Below, piece by piece: positions 43,265-53,106 of a DNA stretch of 62,527 nt (the first letter of the stretch is position 1; each line of letters opens with the position of its first letter). Under the pieces are notes generated by a model, which saw only the letters and a program-made list of their open reading frames with translations, did not search any database and was not told the DNA's origin. A program made the position numbers and the translations under genes. The stretch is from contig JAJECN010000021.1 of NCBI GenBank assembly GCA_022821965.1, positions 1 to 62,527 on the forward strand, given 5' to 3'. This DNA is from Candidatus Poribacteria bacterium (GTDB lineage Bacteria > Poribacteria > WGA-4E > WGA-3G).

Positions 43265-44689
43265 TTGGAAACCATTTTGACGAAAGATTACACAAAAGAC
43301 CTTCTACGGCAACTGCCGGCCATCGAAAAACTCCTGAACACACAAGAGATGCGTGCCTTGCAAGCGTCCTACGCTCGCGATCTCGTGACAGAGGCACTGC
43401 GCGCCGTTGTTGCTGACATCCGAAACGATATTTTGAGCGGCAGCCAGATGCAACTGCCAGAACACGCGGAATACGCCGAACGAACGCGCCAGAAAATTGA
43501 TGCAAAGATAGGGGCACGCATGCGTCCTGTCGTCAATGCGACAGGCACGGTTACACATACCAACTTAGGCAGATCGTTGTTAAGCGACGCTGCCTGTGAA
43601 GCGATTCAGCAAGCCGCGCAAAATTATGTCAACCTCGAATACGACATTGCAACAGGTGAGCGAGGTCATCGGGATAGAATTACTGAACCGCTCCTACAGC
43701 AGCTAACGGGTTGTGAGGCATCTACGGTCGTTAACAATAACGCCGCCGCTGTTTTGCTCGCACTTCAGACGATGGCACGCGGCAAAGAGGTGATCGTGTC
43801 ACGGGGAGAACTGATTGAAATCGGTGGGGCATTCCGAGTTCCTGACGTAATGGCAGCAAGTGGCGCGATACTTCGAGAGGTAGGCACCACCAACCGAACC
43901 CATCTCCGAGACTATGCAGAGGCTATTAACGAAAACACAGGACTGCTGCTCAAGGTGCATCCGAGTAATTACAAAATCCTCGGCTTCACGTCAACTCCCT
44001 CGATGGAAGAATTGACGGAACTCGGTGCACAGCGCGGTATCCCTACAATGGAAGATCTCGGAAGCGGTGCTCTTGTTGATATGACACTATATGGGCTTCC
44101 GCACGAACCCCTTGTTGGGGAACGTATTGCCAGCGGTGTCGATATTGTTACCTTTAGCGGTGATAAACTGCTCGGTGGACCGCAAGCAGGCATCATCGTT
44201 GGTAAAACGGAATGGATCGAAAAGATGCGTAAGAATCCGATGATGCGCGCACTTCGGGTCGATAAACTCATCATTGCTGGTTTGTCAGCCACGTTACAAC
44301 TTTACCTCACCGATAGCACCACTATGGCTGAACAGTTTCCGATGCTCAATCGCTATACGCGATTGATAGAGGAGCTCTACGTTCTTGCCAAAGAGCTCAA
44401 GATGCAGTTAGAAACGCTCTTTGAGGAAAAGATTGACATTCAGGTTTCGGAAACCTACGGGCAGATCGGAAGTGGTGCTCTCCCGGTTGAGACATTGCCA
44501 AGCGTCGCTCTCGTCCTTGAACCTTCCGAGATTTCCACTGAAATGCTCGCAACACAGTTCCGAAACGCCACAATCCCCGTCATCGGCAGAATCAAAGACG
44601 GTCTTTTTTGGCTGGATCTGCGGACGGTTTATGAGAGAGAACACGCTTGGATCGTCGAAACCGCTACACAAGTCGCAGAAGGTTTATGA
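43265..44689 (+). CDS. selA: L-seryl-tRNA(Sec) selenium transferase (selenocysteine synthase)
   Basis: The PLP enzyme SelA converts seryl-tRNA(Sec) to selenocysteinyl-tRNA(Sec) with selenophosphate. The 474-residue chain has MRPVVNATGTVTHTNLGRS, the PLP-binding Lys301 in TFSGDKLLGGPQAG, and EDLGSGALVDMT. Length matches the family. The start is a TTG, either at 43265 or, with GGAA a few bases before it, at 43277; no ATG is available. No selB, selD or tRNA-Sec gene was seen here, but its presence implies that the organism makes selenoproteins. The stop overlaps the next start as ATGA. Confidence 0.93.
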   Translation: METILTKDYTKDLLRQLPAIEKLLNTQEMRALQASYARDLVTEALRAVVADIRNDILSGSQMQLPEHAEYAERTRQKIDAKIGARMRPVVNATGTVTHTNLGRSLLSDAACEAIQQAAQNYVNLEYDIATGERGHRDRITEPLLQQLTGCEASTVVNNNAAAVLLALQTMARGKEVIVSRGELIEIGGAFRVPDVMAASGAILREVGTTNRTHLRDYAEAINENTGLLLKVHPSNYKILGFTSTPSMEELTELGAQRGIPTMEDLGSGALVDMTLYGLPHEPLVGERIASGVDIVTFSGDKLLGGPQAGIIVGKTEWIEKMRKNPMMRALRVDKLIIAGLSATLQLYLTDSTTMAEQFPMLNRYTRLIEELYVLAKELKMQLETLFEEKIDIQVSETYGQIGSGALPVETLPSVALVLEPSEISTEMLATQFRNATIPVIGRIKDGLFWLDLRTVYEREHAWIVETATQVAEGL

Positions 44690-45495
44690 GGATTGCAGGA
44701 ATCTTTCTCATTACCATCGTCACTCTTAGTTTTTGCGCGTGTGGACAAAGCGAGGAAGGTTCCACCACCGGCATTGAATCAGCCACAGAAATTGTCTCCG
44801 AAATTGATGGTGCGACAATGGTGCTGATTCCTGCAGGGACGTTTCAGATGGGCTCCACCATCGGGAACAGCGACGAACAACCCGTGCATACCGTTACCCT
44901 TGACGCATTTTATATGGATATGTATGAGGTAACCAATGCACGCTATCAGAAGTTCGTTCAAAGCACAGGCTACCCTCAGCCACCCCTATCGCACGACCCG
45001 AAATTCAATGCCCCTGATGCTCCTGTCGTCCATGTAACCTGGCGCGATGCCGCTGCGTACGCGGCGTGGGCAAACAAACGTTTACCGACCGAAGCAGAGT
45101 GGGAATACGCTGCACGTGGAAATCTGACTGGAAAATTATATCCAAATGGTGATATAATAACATACACAGATGCCAATTTTGGGGGTACGGGTGGAACAGA
45201 CAGATGGAAGTGGACCGCGCCAGTTGGCAGCTTTCCACCGAACGGTTATAATCTATACGATATAGCGGGTAATGTGTGGGAGTGGTGTTTTGATGAATAC
45301 AACGCTGAATTCTATAACATGAGTCCACAGAACAACCCGCGCTTCGGCAGAGAAATCGCGCCGGATGACGAAAACTTCCGTATCCTACGCGGTGGTGGAT
45401 GGGGCGGGAGTCCTGAAGATCTGCGAGCCGCAGACCGGTGGTACCATCTCTCATCTGGCAGTACAATCGGATTCCGCTGCGTGAAAGATTTTTAA
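44686..45495 (+). CDS. SUMF1 (FGE-like) lipoprotein
   Basis: ATG at 44686 overlaps the selA stop; AGAAGG lies upstream. The 269-residue protein has a signal sequence with a probable lipobox Cys near LSFCAC, then a SUMF1 domain: MVLIPAGTFQMGSTIG, HTVTLDAFYMDMYEVTNARY, RLPTEAEWEYAARG, VWEWCFDEYNA, and the end IGFRCVKDF. The catalytic cysteine pair of sulfatase maturases is absent from the GGGWGGSPEDLRAADR segment, so it is unlikely to make formylglycine. Related SUMF1 domains bind ligands or act in other modifications. Coupling to selA may only reflect gene packing. Confidence 0.88.
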   Translation: MRIAGIFLITIVTLSFCACGQSEEGSTTGIESATEIVSEIDGATMVLIPAGTFQMGSTIGNSDEQPVHTVTLDAFYMDMYEVTNARYQKFVQSTGYPQPPLSHDPKFNAPDAPVVHVTWRDAAAYAAWANKRLPTEAEWEYAARGNLTGKLYPNGDIITYTDANFGGTGGTDRWKWTAPVGSFPPNGYNLYDIAGNVWEWCFDEYNAEFYNMSPQNNPRFGREIAPDDENFRILRGGGWGGSPEDLRAADRWYHLSSGSTIGFRCVKDF

Positions 45496-45709
45496 TTTGG
45501 CGCAAGCGTCCGATAAGGGCTCTCTGGGGTATTCACGCGCATTTTCGTAACCCGCACTGCTGCCGTTGTTGCAGTGCTGCGTTTCTTGGCTCTCTTTTTG
45601 AACCTGTTAAACACAATTTCTTGTTCAGTTTACCTCCCTGGCGTACGCAAGAAGATAACGGTGGGGCGCGAGCCCCTCCGTAACTGACAACCGATAACCG
45701 ATAACTATT

Positions 45710-46789
45710 ATGGCAGTTTCTGTTGAATTAACCCATGTCACAAAAGCCTTCGATACAACGCTCGCTGTCAATGACGTGAGCCTGAAAATTGAGACGGGAG
45801 AGTTCTTCTTCCTCCTCGGTCCGTCCGGATGCGGCAAATCAACTTTCCTCCGTATCGTAGCAGGATTTTACAAACCCGACACCGGCGAATTGCGGTTCGA
45901 TGATACTGTGATGAACAATGTGCCGCCCCACCAACGCAATACAGGAATGGTGTTCCAAAACTATGCCCTATGGCCACACATGTCCGTCGCCGAAAACATT
46001 GAATACGGACTAACGCTTCGGAAACTCGACAAAGCAGAACGCAACGAAAAAATCACACGAGCGTTAGAGATGGTACAGATGGAAGGCTATCATGATCGTG
46101 CAGTTAACACACTCTCCGGTGGACAACAACAACGCATCGCGCTTGCGCGTGCGCTCGTTATTGAGCCGAGTGTCCTACTCCTCGACGAACCGATCAGTAA
46201 CCTCGACGCTGCACTCCGACAACAGATGCGTGACGAAATAAAGCAGATTCATGATCGCACTAATATTACAATGTTCTATGTCACACACGATCAGGTCGAT
46301 GCGCTCTCTATGGCGGATCGGATGGCAATTATGCAGGATGGCGTTATCATCCAAGTCGGCACACCGCGTGAGGTATATCAGTTTCCAAAGAACGCTTTTG
46401 TCGCGAGTTTTGTTGGGGAAACCAACTTCATTTCAGGTAAGGTTGAGCAGGCATCGAACGGCAGTGCTACAATAGACACTCCCATCGGGACACTTCGCTC
46501 GGAAACCGTTTACCATGAGCTAACGACTGGAACACCCGTGCAGTGTTCAATTCGACCAGAGTCACTCATTATCAATAGTGCTCAGGATAGTGGTAGCCAA
46601 CCTGAAAACCGTATAACTGCGAAAGTGACAGCAGTCAACTATTTGGGACGGATAGAAGAATACCAACTAATAGCTGCAGACATCCCGCTTAAAGCTGTGC
46701 ATTACAACCCCGGCACAGAAACGAAAAAGCCGGGAGATACCGTTCAACTCGCGATATCAGCAGCGGCAGTTCTTCCACTGCCGGATTAA
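45710..46789 (+). CDS. ABC transporter ATPase (MalK/PotA-type with TOBE domain), without permease
   Basis: The 359-residue ATPase has Walker A GPSGCGKSTFLR, a Q-loop in MVFQNYALWPHMSV, signature LSGGQQQRIALARAL, Walker B VLLLDEPISNLDA and switch His in FYVTHDQ. A TOBE-type domain (about 240-355) is typical of sugar, iron or polyamine importers. No permease or binding-protein gene is next to it, so it may serve a remote importer. The gene end lies within the first copy of a 56-bp tandem duplication. The ribosome binding site is weak; the leader contains CCGATAACCGATAACT. Confidence 0.92.
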   Translation: MAVSVELTHVTKAFDTTLAVNDVSLKIETGEFFFLLGPSGCGKSTFLRIVAGFYKPDTGELRFDDTVMNNVPPHQRNTGMVFQNYALWPHMSVAENIEYGLTLRKLDKAERNEKITRALEMVQMEGYHDRAVNTLSGGQQQRIALARALVIEPSVLLLDEPISNLDAALRQQMRDEIKQIHDRTNITMFYVTHDQVDALSMADRMAIMQDGVIIQVGTPREVYQFPKNAFVASFVGETNFISGKVEQASNGSATIDTPIGTLRSETVYHELTTGTPVQCSIRPESLIINSAQDSGSQPENRITAKVTAVNYLGRIEEYQLIAADIPLKAVHYNPGTETKKPGDTVQLAISAAAVLPLPD

Positions 46790-46790
46790 A

Positions 46791-46817
46791 AGTAGTAGGC
46801 ACGCTCCGCCGTGCCGT
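46791..46817. repeat. Palindromic element GTAGTAGGCAC (copy 4)
   Basis: A 6-bp stem (GGCACG with CGTGCC) lies just after the ABC ATPase stop. The longer loop is like copy 2 at 13017. Confidence 0.8.
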
Positions 46818-46846
46818 AGCGGCAGTTCTTCCACTGCCGGATTAAA

Positions 46847-46873
46847 AGTAGTAGGCACGCTCCGCCGTGCCGT
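46847..46873. repeat. Palindromic element GTAGTAGGCAC (copy 5)
   Basis: Identical to copy 4 and duplicated with it. It ends 26 bases before the helicase start at 46900. Confidence 0.8.
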
Positions 46874-46899
46874 CAATCACAAGGGATCCCAATCAAAAA

Positions 46900-49800
46900 A
46901 TGCGATTGACACCGAGCCAACAAGCAGCCCTTAATATAGAAAAACATATCTGCGTAACCGCCGGTGCGGGTTCCGGAAAAACAACTGTATTGGTTGACCG
47001 CTACCTCGAAATCTTGCGAAGCGGGAAAGCAAAGCCGCGAGAAATCGTCGCTATTACGTTTACAGATAAAGCCGCCGCTGAGATGAAAGAACGCGTTGTT
47101 GAGAAACTTAACGCCGAGGAAAATATTGTTGATCGCGGCACAATCCTTGAACAGATGAACACGGCACCCATCTCGACGATCCATGCATTTTGTTCACGCA
47201 TCCTGAGAGAATTCCCCTTCCAAGCCGGTGTACCAGCCAATTTTAGCATCTTGCAAGGCATCGATCAGAAACTCCTGCTACAGCAAATCCTTCGGGAAAC
47301 CCTCAAGGAAATAGCCACAAATGAACAAGATAAACACCGAAACGAACTGACACGCTTGTTACAACGCTATGGAAGACGGCAAAACTTGGAAGAACTCCTT
47401 TCAAGCATGGTAAACCAGCGCGATGTAATTGATCATCTCATTAAAGATGTTTACGGCAGTCAACATGCCGAACAGTTGCCAGATGTTTGGGAACAAGTCA
47501 TTCGTGCAGAATCAATGTCGGAAACCGATGTTATCGACTTTATCCGATGCCTAAACGCTGCTTTGCAGCTTGCGAAAGGTAAAAATGTTACATTGGTTAT
47601 ACCTTTAGTCCAAAAATTGGAAGCGTTGCCTGAGAAAAACCCGGACTCACCTGAAGTGATGCGTCTACTGAAAGAAATCGCAGATCCAATTACAACGCAA
47701 AGCGGGAGCATCGCGAAAACCGATTTTCTGGGCAGAGGGGTCAAAACATCGGACATTGAAACCGAAATCAATTTTCTGGTATCGGCCGCGGAAAAGATCC
47801 AAAACGCTCCTATCATTGAGGAGAATGGCGAAACCGATGACGATTTTCTACTCAGCACAACCCGTGACCTGCTCACCCTATATACCCGAATCCTCAACAA
47901 TTACCAAACTGCCAAACTCTCCCAAGGGACACTCGACTTCAACGACCTGCAGCTGAAAACCCGCGACCTGCTTCGCGACAACAAAGAAATCCAGCAGGCA
48001 TTGGTTGAACGCCACACATACTACATGGTGGACGAATATCAGGATACAAATGAATTACAGTACGAATTGGTGATGCTGCTCACAAACGAACTCAAAAAAG
48101 CCAATCTGTTTATCGTAGGTGATCCAAAACAGAGCATTTACGCGTTCCGCGGCGCAGATGTCCGTGTGTTTAAAAAGACAAACCAAAAAATTAAAGACAA
48201 GGAAGGTGAAGACATCCCTCTGAAAGAGAATTTCCGCTCTCTACGAGACACCGTCGGGTTTGTCAACCACCTTTTTGATTGTTTGATGGGTGATGGAACT
48301 GAAACCGAATTTGAGGTCCCTTTTGAATCCCTTATTAAAGCGCGACCTGTTGACGCAAACGGTGCGATTGACATCATTCTCGGAAAGAGAGACGACGCGG
48401 CAGCAAACGAATACACGCTGATAGCGCAGCGCATCAAAAATATGAGCAGGAACGGCGAAACAGTATGGGTGCGCAGCGAGAATGGCGGAGAATCAGAACG
48501 TCCAATTGAATACGGCGATATCGCTATACTCATCCGCAGCAGAACACATCTCCCAGATATTGAACATGCGTTACTTGAAGCAGGCATCCCCTACCTCACG
48601 ACTGGTGGCATCGGTTTTTATCAACGCCAAGAAATTTACGATATCTGGAACTACCTCAATTTTCTCGACGTACCGGCGGAACATCACACGTCCCTCGCTG
48701 GTGTTCTTCGCGGTCCTGCTTTCGGTATATCCGACACCGAGCTCTATGAGATTTCACAGCAAGATGGAACAAGTTTCTGGAACAAAGCGCAGAATTACCA
48801 AACGGGTTCTGACAACCTCGGACGCGCGATAGATACCCTAAAAAAGCACATCCAGATTGCACATCGCATGCCTGTAAACCAACTCATTGTAACCGTCGTT
48901 AATGAAACAGGAATAATTGGAACGCTAAAAACGGGAAAACAGGGACAGCAGCGATGGGCAAACTACCAAAAACTCTTGGAACTCGCCAGAAGTTTTGACG
49001 GAGACGAGAGTCGTCAAACCCTCACAGATTTCATCGAATTTCTGGATATCCTTATTACCGAAGAGCCTCGGGAAGGACAGGCTCCAGTGGAACTAAGCCG
49101 AGACGCAATTCAAATCATGACAATCCATGCCGCCAAGGGGCTTCAATTCCCTGTTGTGATACTCCCATGCCTTGACCGAGGGGCGGAGATGGCGAGAGAG
49201 CCTTTTATTGATGAAACACTTGGTATAGGTTTCAGTCCACTTAATCCGATCAACAATTACAAGAAAACCGAACCGCGCATTGTTGACTATATGAAAAATC
49301 GGGCGAGCCAAAAAGAGTATGCGGAAAAGAAGCGGCTGTTTTATGTTGGTGCGACACGCGCCCAGGACCGACTTATTTTATCGGGGAGCCTCTCTGACAC
49401 TGGTAAACCGCGGAACATACTTGAATGGCTTTATAAACATCTCGGCATCGGTGATGAAGACAATTTACTGCGCCTACCCTTTAGACTAAAGGTTTTTCAC
49501 GATAGCAGTCAACAATCTGAAGACACTTTGACTATGGACAAGGCTTCTGATGATGAAACAACACCCATCGATTTTCCTGAGCATCCGTTACCGACTCTGG
49601 AGTCAACCGAGATCTCTGCGTCCTTCTCTGTAGCCGAACTCGCTAACTATGCGCGCTGTCCGCTGCGGTATCAGTTGGAAAATGTCCTACGAATTCCGAC
49701 GAATGAACAAGGAGAATCGGATTCAGATGATATTGATATGGACGCTGCGGTTCGCTCCATCTTCGCTCGAATCAGACCATCAAATTTAGAAAACCTTGAT

Positions 49801-50328
49801 AATCTGATTGATCAAGCACTTGAGAATGATCCTGAAGCAACGACTGAATCAAAAGCGATACTTCGCACTTATGTTAATAATTTTCTCAACTCAGAACTCG
49901 GAGAAACAGCACGCGTTGCATCCGAAACCCGTGTCAATCAGCAAATCCACGCAGATATCAAAGGACATATCATTGATGGCAGATTAGACAGGATTTTTAA
50001 AGATGAAACAGGAAATTGGCAGATAATCAATTATAAAACCGACGAGGTTCAGAATTTAGATTCATATCGTCCAGAAATGGAACTTTATAGTTTACTTGCA
50101 CATCGACGTTATCCAAATCAATCAACTGTGATAATTAATCTCTTCTTTACCGAAGAAAATCGGTGCGAACAGATACACTTCGACATGCCGCAATTGCAGG
50201 ACGTTCAGGAACAGTGGCAGACAAGAATATCCGCACTGCAGCGCGGGGTTTACGAGAAAAACCTTGAACATTGCTGTTCCTGTCCTTATGCGGATCCGGA
50301 GGGAGAGTGCATAATTACCGAACCCTAA
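46900..50328 (+). CDS. AddA/RecB-like UvrD-type helicase with C-terminal nuclease and Fe-S cysteines
   Basis: The ATG at 46900 is preferred to a GTG at 46867 inside a repeat. The 1142-residue protein is a superfamily 1 helicase: Walker A AGAGSGKTTVL, VDEYQDTNELQYELV, GDPKQSIYAFRGADV, IMTIHAAKGLQFPVV and GATRAQDRLIL. The last 230 residues match a RecB/AddB-type PD-(D/E)xK nuclease (ANYARCPLRYQLE, HIIDGRLDRI, INYKTD). The Asp usual in the DYKT motif is Asn here, so nuclease activity is uncertain. CCSCPYADPEGEC near the end, with the Cys in ARCP, suggests a 4Fe-4S cluster. It would resect DNA ends for recombination. The next gene starts 10 bases downstream. Confidence 0.9.
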   Translation: MRLTPSQQAALNIEKHICVTAGAGSGKTTVLVDRYLEILRSGKAKPREIVAITFTDKAAAEMKERVVEKLNAEENIVDRGTILEQMNTAPISTIHAFCSRILREFPFQAGVPANFSILQGIDQKLLLQQILRETLKEIATNEQDKHRNELTRLLQRYGRRQNLEELLSSMVNQRDVIDHLIKDVYGSQHAEQLPDVWEQVIRAESMSETDVIDFIRCLNAALQLAKGKNVTLVIPLVQKLEALPEKNPDSPEVMRLLKEIADPITTQSGSIAKTDFLGRGVKTSDIETEINFLVSAAEKIQNAPIIEENGETDDDFLLSTTRDLLTLYTRILNNYQTAKLSQGTLDFNDLQLKTRDLLRDNKEIQQALVERHTYYMVDEYQDTNELQYELVMLLTNELKKANLFIVGDPKQSIYAFRGADVRVFKKTNQKIKDKEGEDIPLKENFRSLRDTVGFVNHLFDCLMGDGTETEFEVPFESLIKARPVDANGAIDIILGKRDDAAANEYTLIAQRIKNMSRNGETVWVRSENGGESERPIEYGDIAILIRSRTHLPDIEHALLEAGIPYLTTGGIGFYQRQEIYDIWNYLNFLDVPAEHHTSLAGVLRGPAFGISDTELYEISQQDGTSFWNKAQNYQTGSDNLGRAIDTLKKHIQIAHRMPVNQLIVTVVNETGIIGTLKTGKQGQQRWANYQKLLELARSFDGDESRQTLTDFIEFLDILITEEPREGQAPVELSRDAIQIMTIHAAKGLQFPVVILPCLDRGAEMAREPFIDETLGIGFSPLNPINNYKKTEPRIVDYMKNRASQKEYAEKKRLFYVGATRAQDRLILSGSLSDTGKPRNILEWLYKHLGIGDEDNLLRLPFRLKVFHDSSQQSEDTLTMDKASDDETTPIDFPEHPLPTLESTEISASFSVAELANYARCPLRYQLENVLRIPTNEQGESDSDDIDMDAAVRSIFARIRPSNLENLDNLIDQALENDPEATTESKAILRTYVNNFLNSELGETARVASETRVNQQIHADIKGHIIDGRLDRIFKDETGNWQIINYKTDEVQNLDSYRPEMELYSLLAHRRYPNQSTVIINLFFTEENRCEQIHFDMPQLQDVQEQWQTRISALQRGVYEKNLEHCCSCPYADPEGECIITEP

Positions 50329-50338
50329 GGAGAAAACG

Positions 50339-51040
50339 ATGAAAAAGCTTACATCAATAACCGCAATCATTATGCTCATCTGCTTTTCATTATGGGCATG
50401 GCAACCCAGTTTCGCGGGCACATGGCGCGACGATTTTGAAGACAAAGACACCCGTGAATGGAAAATTTTTAATCTCGACCGCAAGGTTGAAAAATGGTGG
50501 ATTAGTGACGGCGAAGCCGTTGGCGAAATCTTTTTACCCGGCTTTATGAGTCTCTGGATTACGGGTGAACTCACATGGAAGAACTACTCGTTCTCGTGTC
50601 GCGCAAAATTAGTGGAGGACAAAAATGAACCGCCAAGCATCGGGCTAACACTCCACGACAGAGGCGAAGAAGACACCCGCTACCTCTTTTTTATTGACTA
50701 CGTTTTCAACACCGTCCGAATTGTCAAAGCACTCCGAGACAGTTGGTTTCCTGTCATCTTTCCATTTGAGGCTGAAATCGATACGTGGTATGAACTGACT
50801 GCCACGATTCATGAAGATGGCACCCTTGAATTCAAGGTTGATGACGAGGTCTTTACTGTCATTGACGATGAGCCTTTGAAAGGTGGACAAGCCGGACTTG
50901 TTGTCGCAGATGGACAGGCTCGCTTTGATAATGTTGAAATTACAGGTCCGAACGTTGACAACGGCGGACCAGGAAAAGCATTTCCTGTCGAGCCGCGAAC
51001 CAAACTCGCTACCACATGGGGAAAACTTAAGAAGAATTAG
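50339..51040 (+). CDS. Secreted DUF1080/LamG-like protein with C-terminal KLATTWGKLK tag
   Basis: AAGGAG precedes the ATG, 10 bases after the helicase stop. The 233-residue protein has a signal peptide (to about PSFAG), then a jelly-roll domain like 3-keto-disaccharide hydrolase/DUF1080 or LamG (TWRDDFEDKDTREWKIF, YSFSCRAKLVED, TWYELTATIHEDGTLEFKVD, GGQAGLVVADGQARFDNVEI). It ends GGPGKAFPVEP, then KLATTWGKLKKN. Its paralogue at 51203 has the same design. It probably binds or cleaves glycans outside the cell (inference). The tag recurs in five other proteins here. Confidence 0.85.
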   Translation: MKKLTSITAIIMLICFSLWAWQPSFAGTWRDDFEDKDTREWKIFNLDRKVEKWWISDGEAVGEIFLPGFMSLWITGELTWKNYSFSCRAKLVEDKNEPPSIGLTLHDRGEEDTRYLFFIDYVFNTVRIVKALRDSWFPVIFPFEAEIDTWYELTATIHEDGTLEFKVDDEVFTVIDDEPLKGGQAGLVVADGQARFDNVEITGPNVDNGGPGKAFPVEPRTKLATTWGKLKKN

Positions 51041-51134
51041 GATAAAAATAGGCACGAAACAGGTTTCCTTCGTATTATAGTAAAATCCGAAAATAAGTTT
51101 ACAGTTCGTTACGGACAAGCACCGCACGGCCGCT

Positions 51135-51155
51135 GGCGAGGATTGTATCCTCGCC
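51135..51155. repeat. GCTGGCGAGG-family palindrome (copy 3)
   Basis: GGCGAGGAT and its complement flank a 3-base loop. It lies between the two paralogous tagged genes, and no terminal inverted repeats were seen around it. Confidence 0.65.
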
Positions 51156-51202
51156 ATTGTGTGGTGTATAGGTAATTGCAGAATCTACTATAGGTGAAAG
51201 CT

Positions 51203-51925
51203 ATGATTAAAAAATGTATCATCTTCGGACTTGTTGTTTGCAGCGTTGTTTTGAGCCAATCCGCGCTTGCAGGCACTTGGAAAGATAGTTTTGAAGATAA
51301 CGACATGTCCGAATGGAAAATCGTCGATGATTGGGAAAATGTAGCAGGAAAGTGGTGGTCCGATAAAGGTGAAGCTGTCGCGGAATCGTTGGGCGAATCA
51401 GTTTTTGCTATGTGGTTGACAGGTGAATCCGCATGGGAACACTACGCTGTATCCTGTCGAGCAAAATTAGTCAAAAGTAAAAAGGAACCCGCGACTTTTG
51501 GGATCGTAATGCATGCTAACAGTAATAAACGACTTGGTGGACTACTTGATGCACATTATTATTTCAGTGTCATTGGGGATTTTAACTTTATCAGTATTAG
51601 GAAATTTCCTCCATTTCCAGCCGAACCGGTCACACTCGGAGAATTCGATTTTGAAGTAAAAGCGGACAGATGGTACCAACTCACTGCTACTATCCATAGA
51701 AACCGTAAAATTGAATTCCATATTGATAAGCAAGTGTTCACGCTGGCCGACCCCAAGCTTCTGGGACCGGGGCAAGCTGGGTTATTTGTCTCAGATGCGG
51801 AAGTTCGCTTTGACGACATTGAAATCACAGGTTCAAATATCGACGATGGAGGTCCGGGAAAAGCGCGTCCTGTTGAGCCGCACGCCAAACTCGCAACTAT
51901 ATGGGGACATCTGAAAAGGGAATAA
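51203..51925 (+). CDS. Secreted DUF1080/LamG-like paralogue with C-terminal [10 protein letters not shown] tag
   Basis: ATG at 51203 follows AGGTGA and is preferred to the GTG at 51194. The 240-residue protein has a signal peptide (to about QSALAG) and the same fold as its upstream neighbour ([73 protein letters not shown]). It ends [11 protein letters not shown], then [12 protein letters not shown]. The two genes are a tandem duplication that has diverged. The last codons overlap the longer frame of the next gene. Confidence 0.85.
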   Translation: MIKKCIIFGLVVCSVVLSQSALAGTWKDSFEDNDMSEWKIVDDWENVAGKWWSDKGEAVAESLGESVFAMWLTGESAWEHYAVSCRAKLVKSKKEPATFGIVMHANSNKRLGGLLDAHYYFSVIGDFNFISIRKFPPFPAEPVTLGEFDFEVKADRWYQLTATIHRNRKIEFHIDKQVFTLADPKLLGPGQAGLFVSDAEVRFDDIEITGSNIDDGGPGKARPVEPHAKLATIWGHLKRE

Positions 51926-51942
51926 CGAAGGTTACACAGAGA

Positions 51943-53106
51943 ATGCAGACGAAACAGACGATTGGTATCGGGATTATCGGCATGGGATGGATGGGCATGA
52001 CGCACGCCCGCGCATATCAGCAGATCATGGATCGGTTCCACGACAGTCCCTTCCACCCCCAACTTGTCATTTGTGCAGATGACGTTGCTGAGCGCACAAC
52101 CGAGGCGAAAGCACGTTTCGGATTTGAACGCACAACCACCGGCTTCCAACACGTCATAGCTGACGAAGACGTACAGGTCGTCAACATCGCCGCGCCGAAT
52201 AGTATGCACCTTGAGATCGTTGAGGCAGCAGCTGCCGCTGGAAAACATATCTTCTGTGAGAAGCCTGTCGGACGGAATCCGGCTGAAACCAAGGCTATCT
52301 ATGCCGCTGCACAGCGTGCGGGTGTCCTAACCTATGTCGGTTATAACTACAGATGGGCACCCGTCGTCCAATACGCGCAACAACTAATCTCAGACGGAAA
52401 ACTCGGCAAACTCACTCACTATCGTGGCAGATTTTTCGCTGGTTATGCGAGTCATCCGCAAGCCGTGCTTTCATGGCGATTTCAGAAGGAGATAGCCGGA
52501 TTGGGAACGTTGGGCGATCTGCTCTCCCACGTCATTGACATGGCGCATTTCATTGCTGGTCCTATCAATAGCGTCGTCTCACAACAGGAAACATTCATCC
52601 CAGAACGTCCGGTAGCGACAGCCGGTACCGGCACACACTTCACTTTGGGTGGTGGCGGCAAAATGGAGGCGGTCACGAACGAAGACTACGTCGGCGCATT
52701 AGTCAGGTTTGAAAATGGTGTCCGTGGCACCTTGGAAGCCTGTAGAGTTATCACTGGACCGAAGTGTGAAATGGCTTTTGAAGTGAACGGTACAGAAGGG
52801 GCGTTGCGGTGGAACTTTGAACAGATGAACGAACTTGAGGTGTACCTACCTGCTGAGGAAGGTTTCCCCGATGGCTACACACGCGTCTTAAGCGGTCCCA
52901 GTCATCCATTCCATAGTTGTTTCAATCCCGGTCCCGGCGTTGGATTAGGCTACGATGACTTGAAGACGATTGAAGCGTACCAGTTTTTGCAAGCCATCCA
53001 CACAGGAAAGCAGGGAAATCCGAGCTTCCGAGAAGCTGCTGCTGTCGCCGATGTGCAGACTGCTATCCAAACCTCATGGGAGGAGGATCAGTGGATTTCT
53101 ATCTAA
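51943..53106 (+). CDS. Gfo/Idh/MocA-family oxidoreductase
   Basis: ATG at 51943 is chosen over 51901, which would overlap the previous gene. The 387-residue protein begins [20 protein letters not shown], a Rossmann GxGxxG motif, and has FCEKPVGRN with the conserved Lys that binds substrate. The C-terminal alpha/beta domain is typical ([20 protein letters not shown]). Such enzymes oxidise or reduce sugars and inositols with NAD(P). No signal peptide is seen. Its end overlaps the start of the FG-GAP protein gene by 16 bases, so the genes are coupled. Confidence 0.9.
   Translation: MQTKQTIGIGIIGMGWMGMTHARAYQQIMDRFHDSPFHPQLVICADDVAERTTEAKARFGFERTTTGFQHVIADEDVQVVNIAAPNSMHLEIVEAAAAAGKHIFCEKPVGRNPAETKAIYAAAQRAGVLTYVGYNYRWAPVVQYAQQLISDGKLGKLTHYRGRFFAGYASHPQAVLSWRFQKEIAGLGTLGDLLSHVIDMAHFIAGPINSVVSQQETFIPERPVATAGTGTHFTLGGGGKMEAVTNEDYVGALVRFENGVRGTLEACRVITGPKCEMAFEVNGTEGALRWNFEQMNELEVYLPAEEGFPDGYTRVLSGPSHPFHSCFNPGPGVGLGYDDLKTIEAYQFLQAIHTGKQGNPSFREAAAVADVQTAIQTSWEEDQWISI

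Larger units (their letters stand above)
46762..46873. repeat. Tandem duplication, 2 x 56 bp, each with one GTAGTAGGCAC palindrome
   Basis: Copies 46762-46817 and 46818-46873 are identical. The first contains the last codons of the ABC ATPase gene; the second repeats those bases without function. Each holds one palindromic element. Confidence 0.9.
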
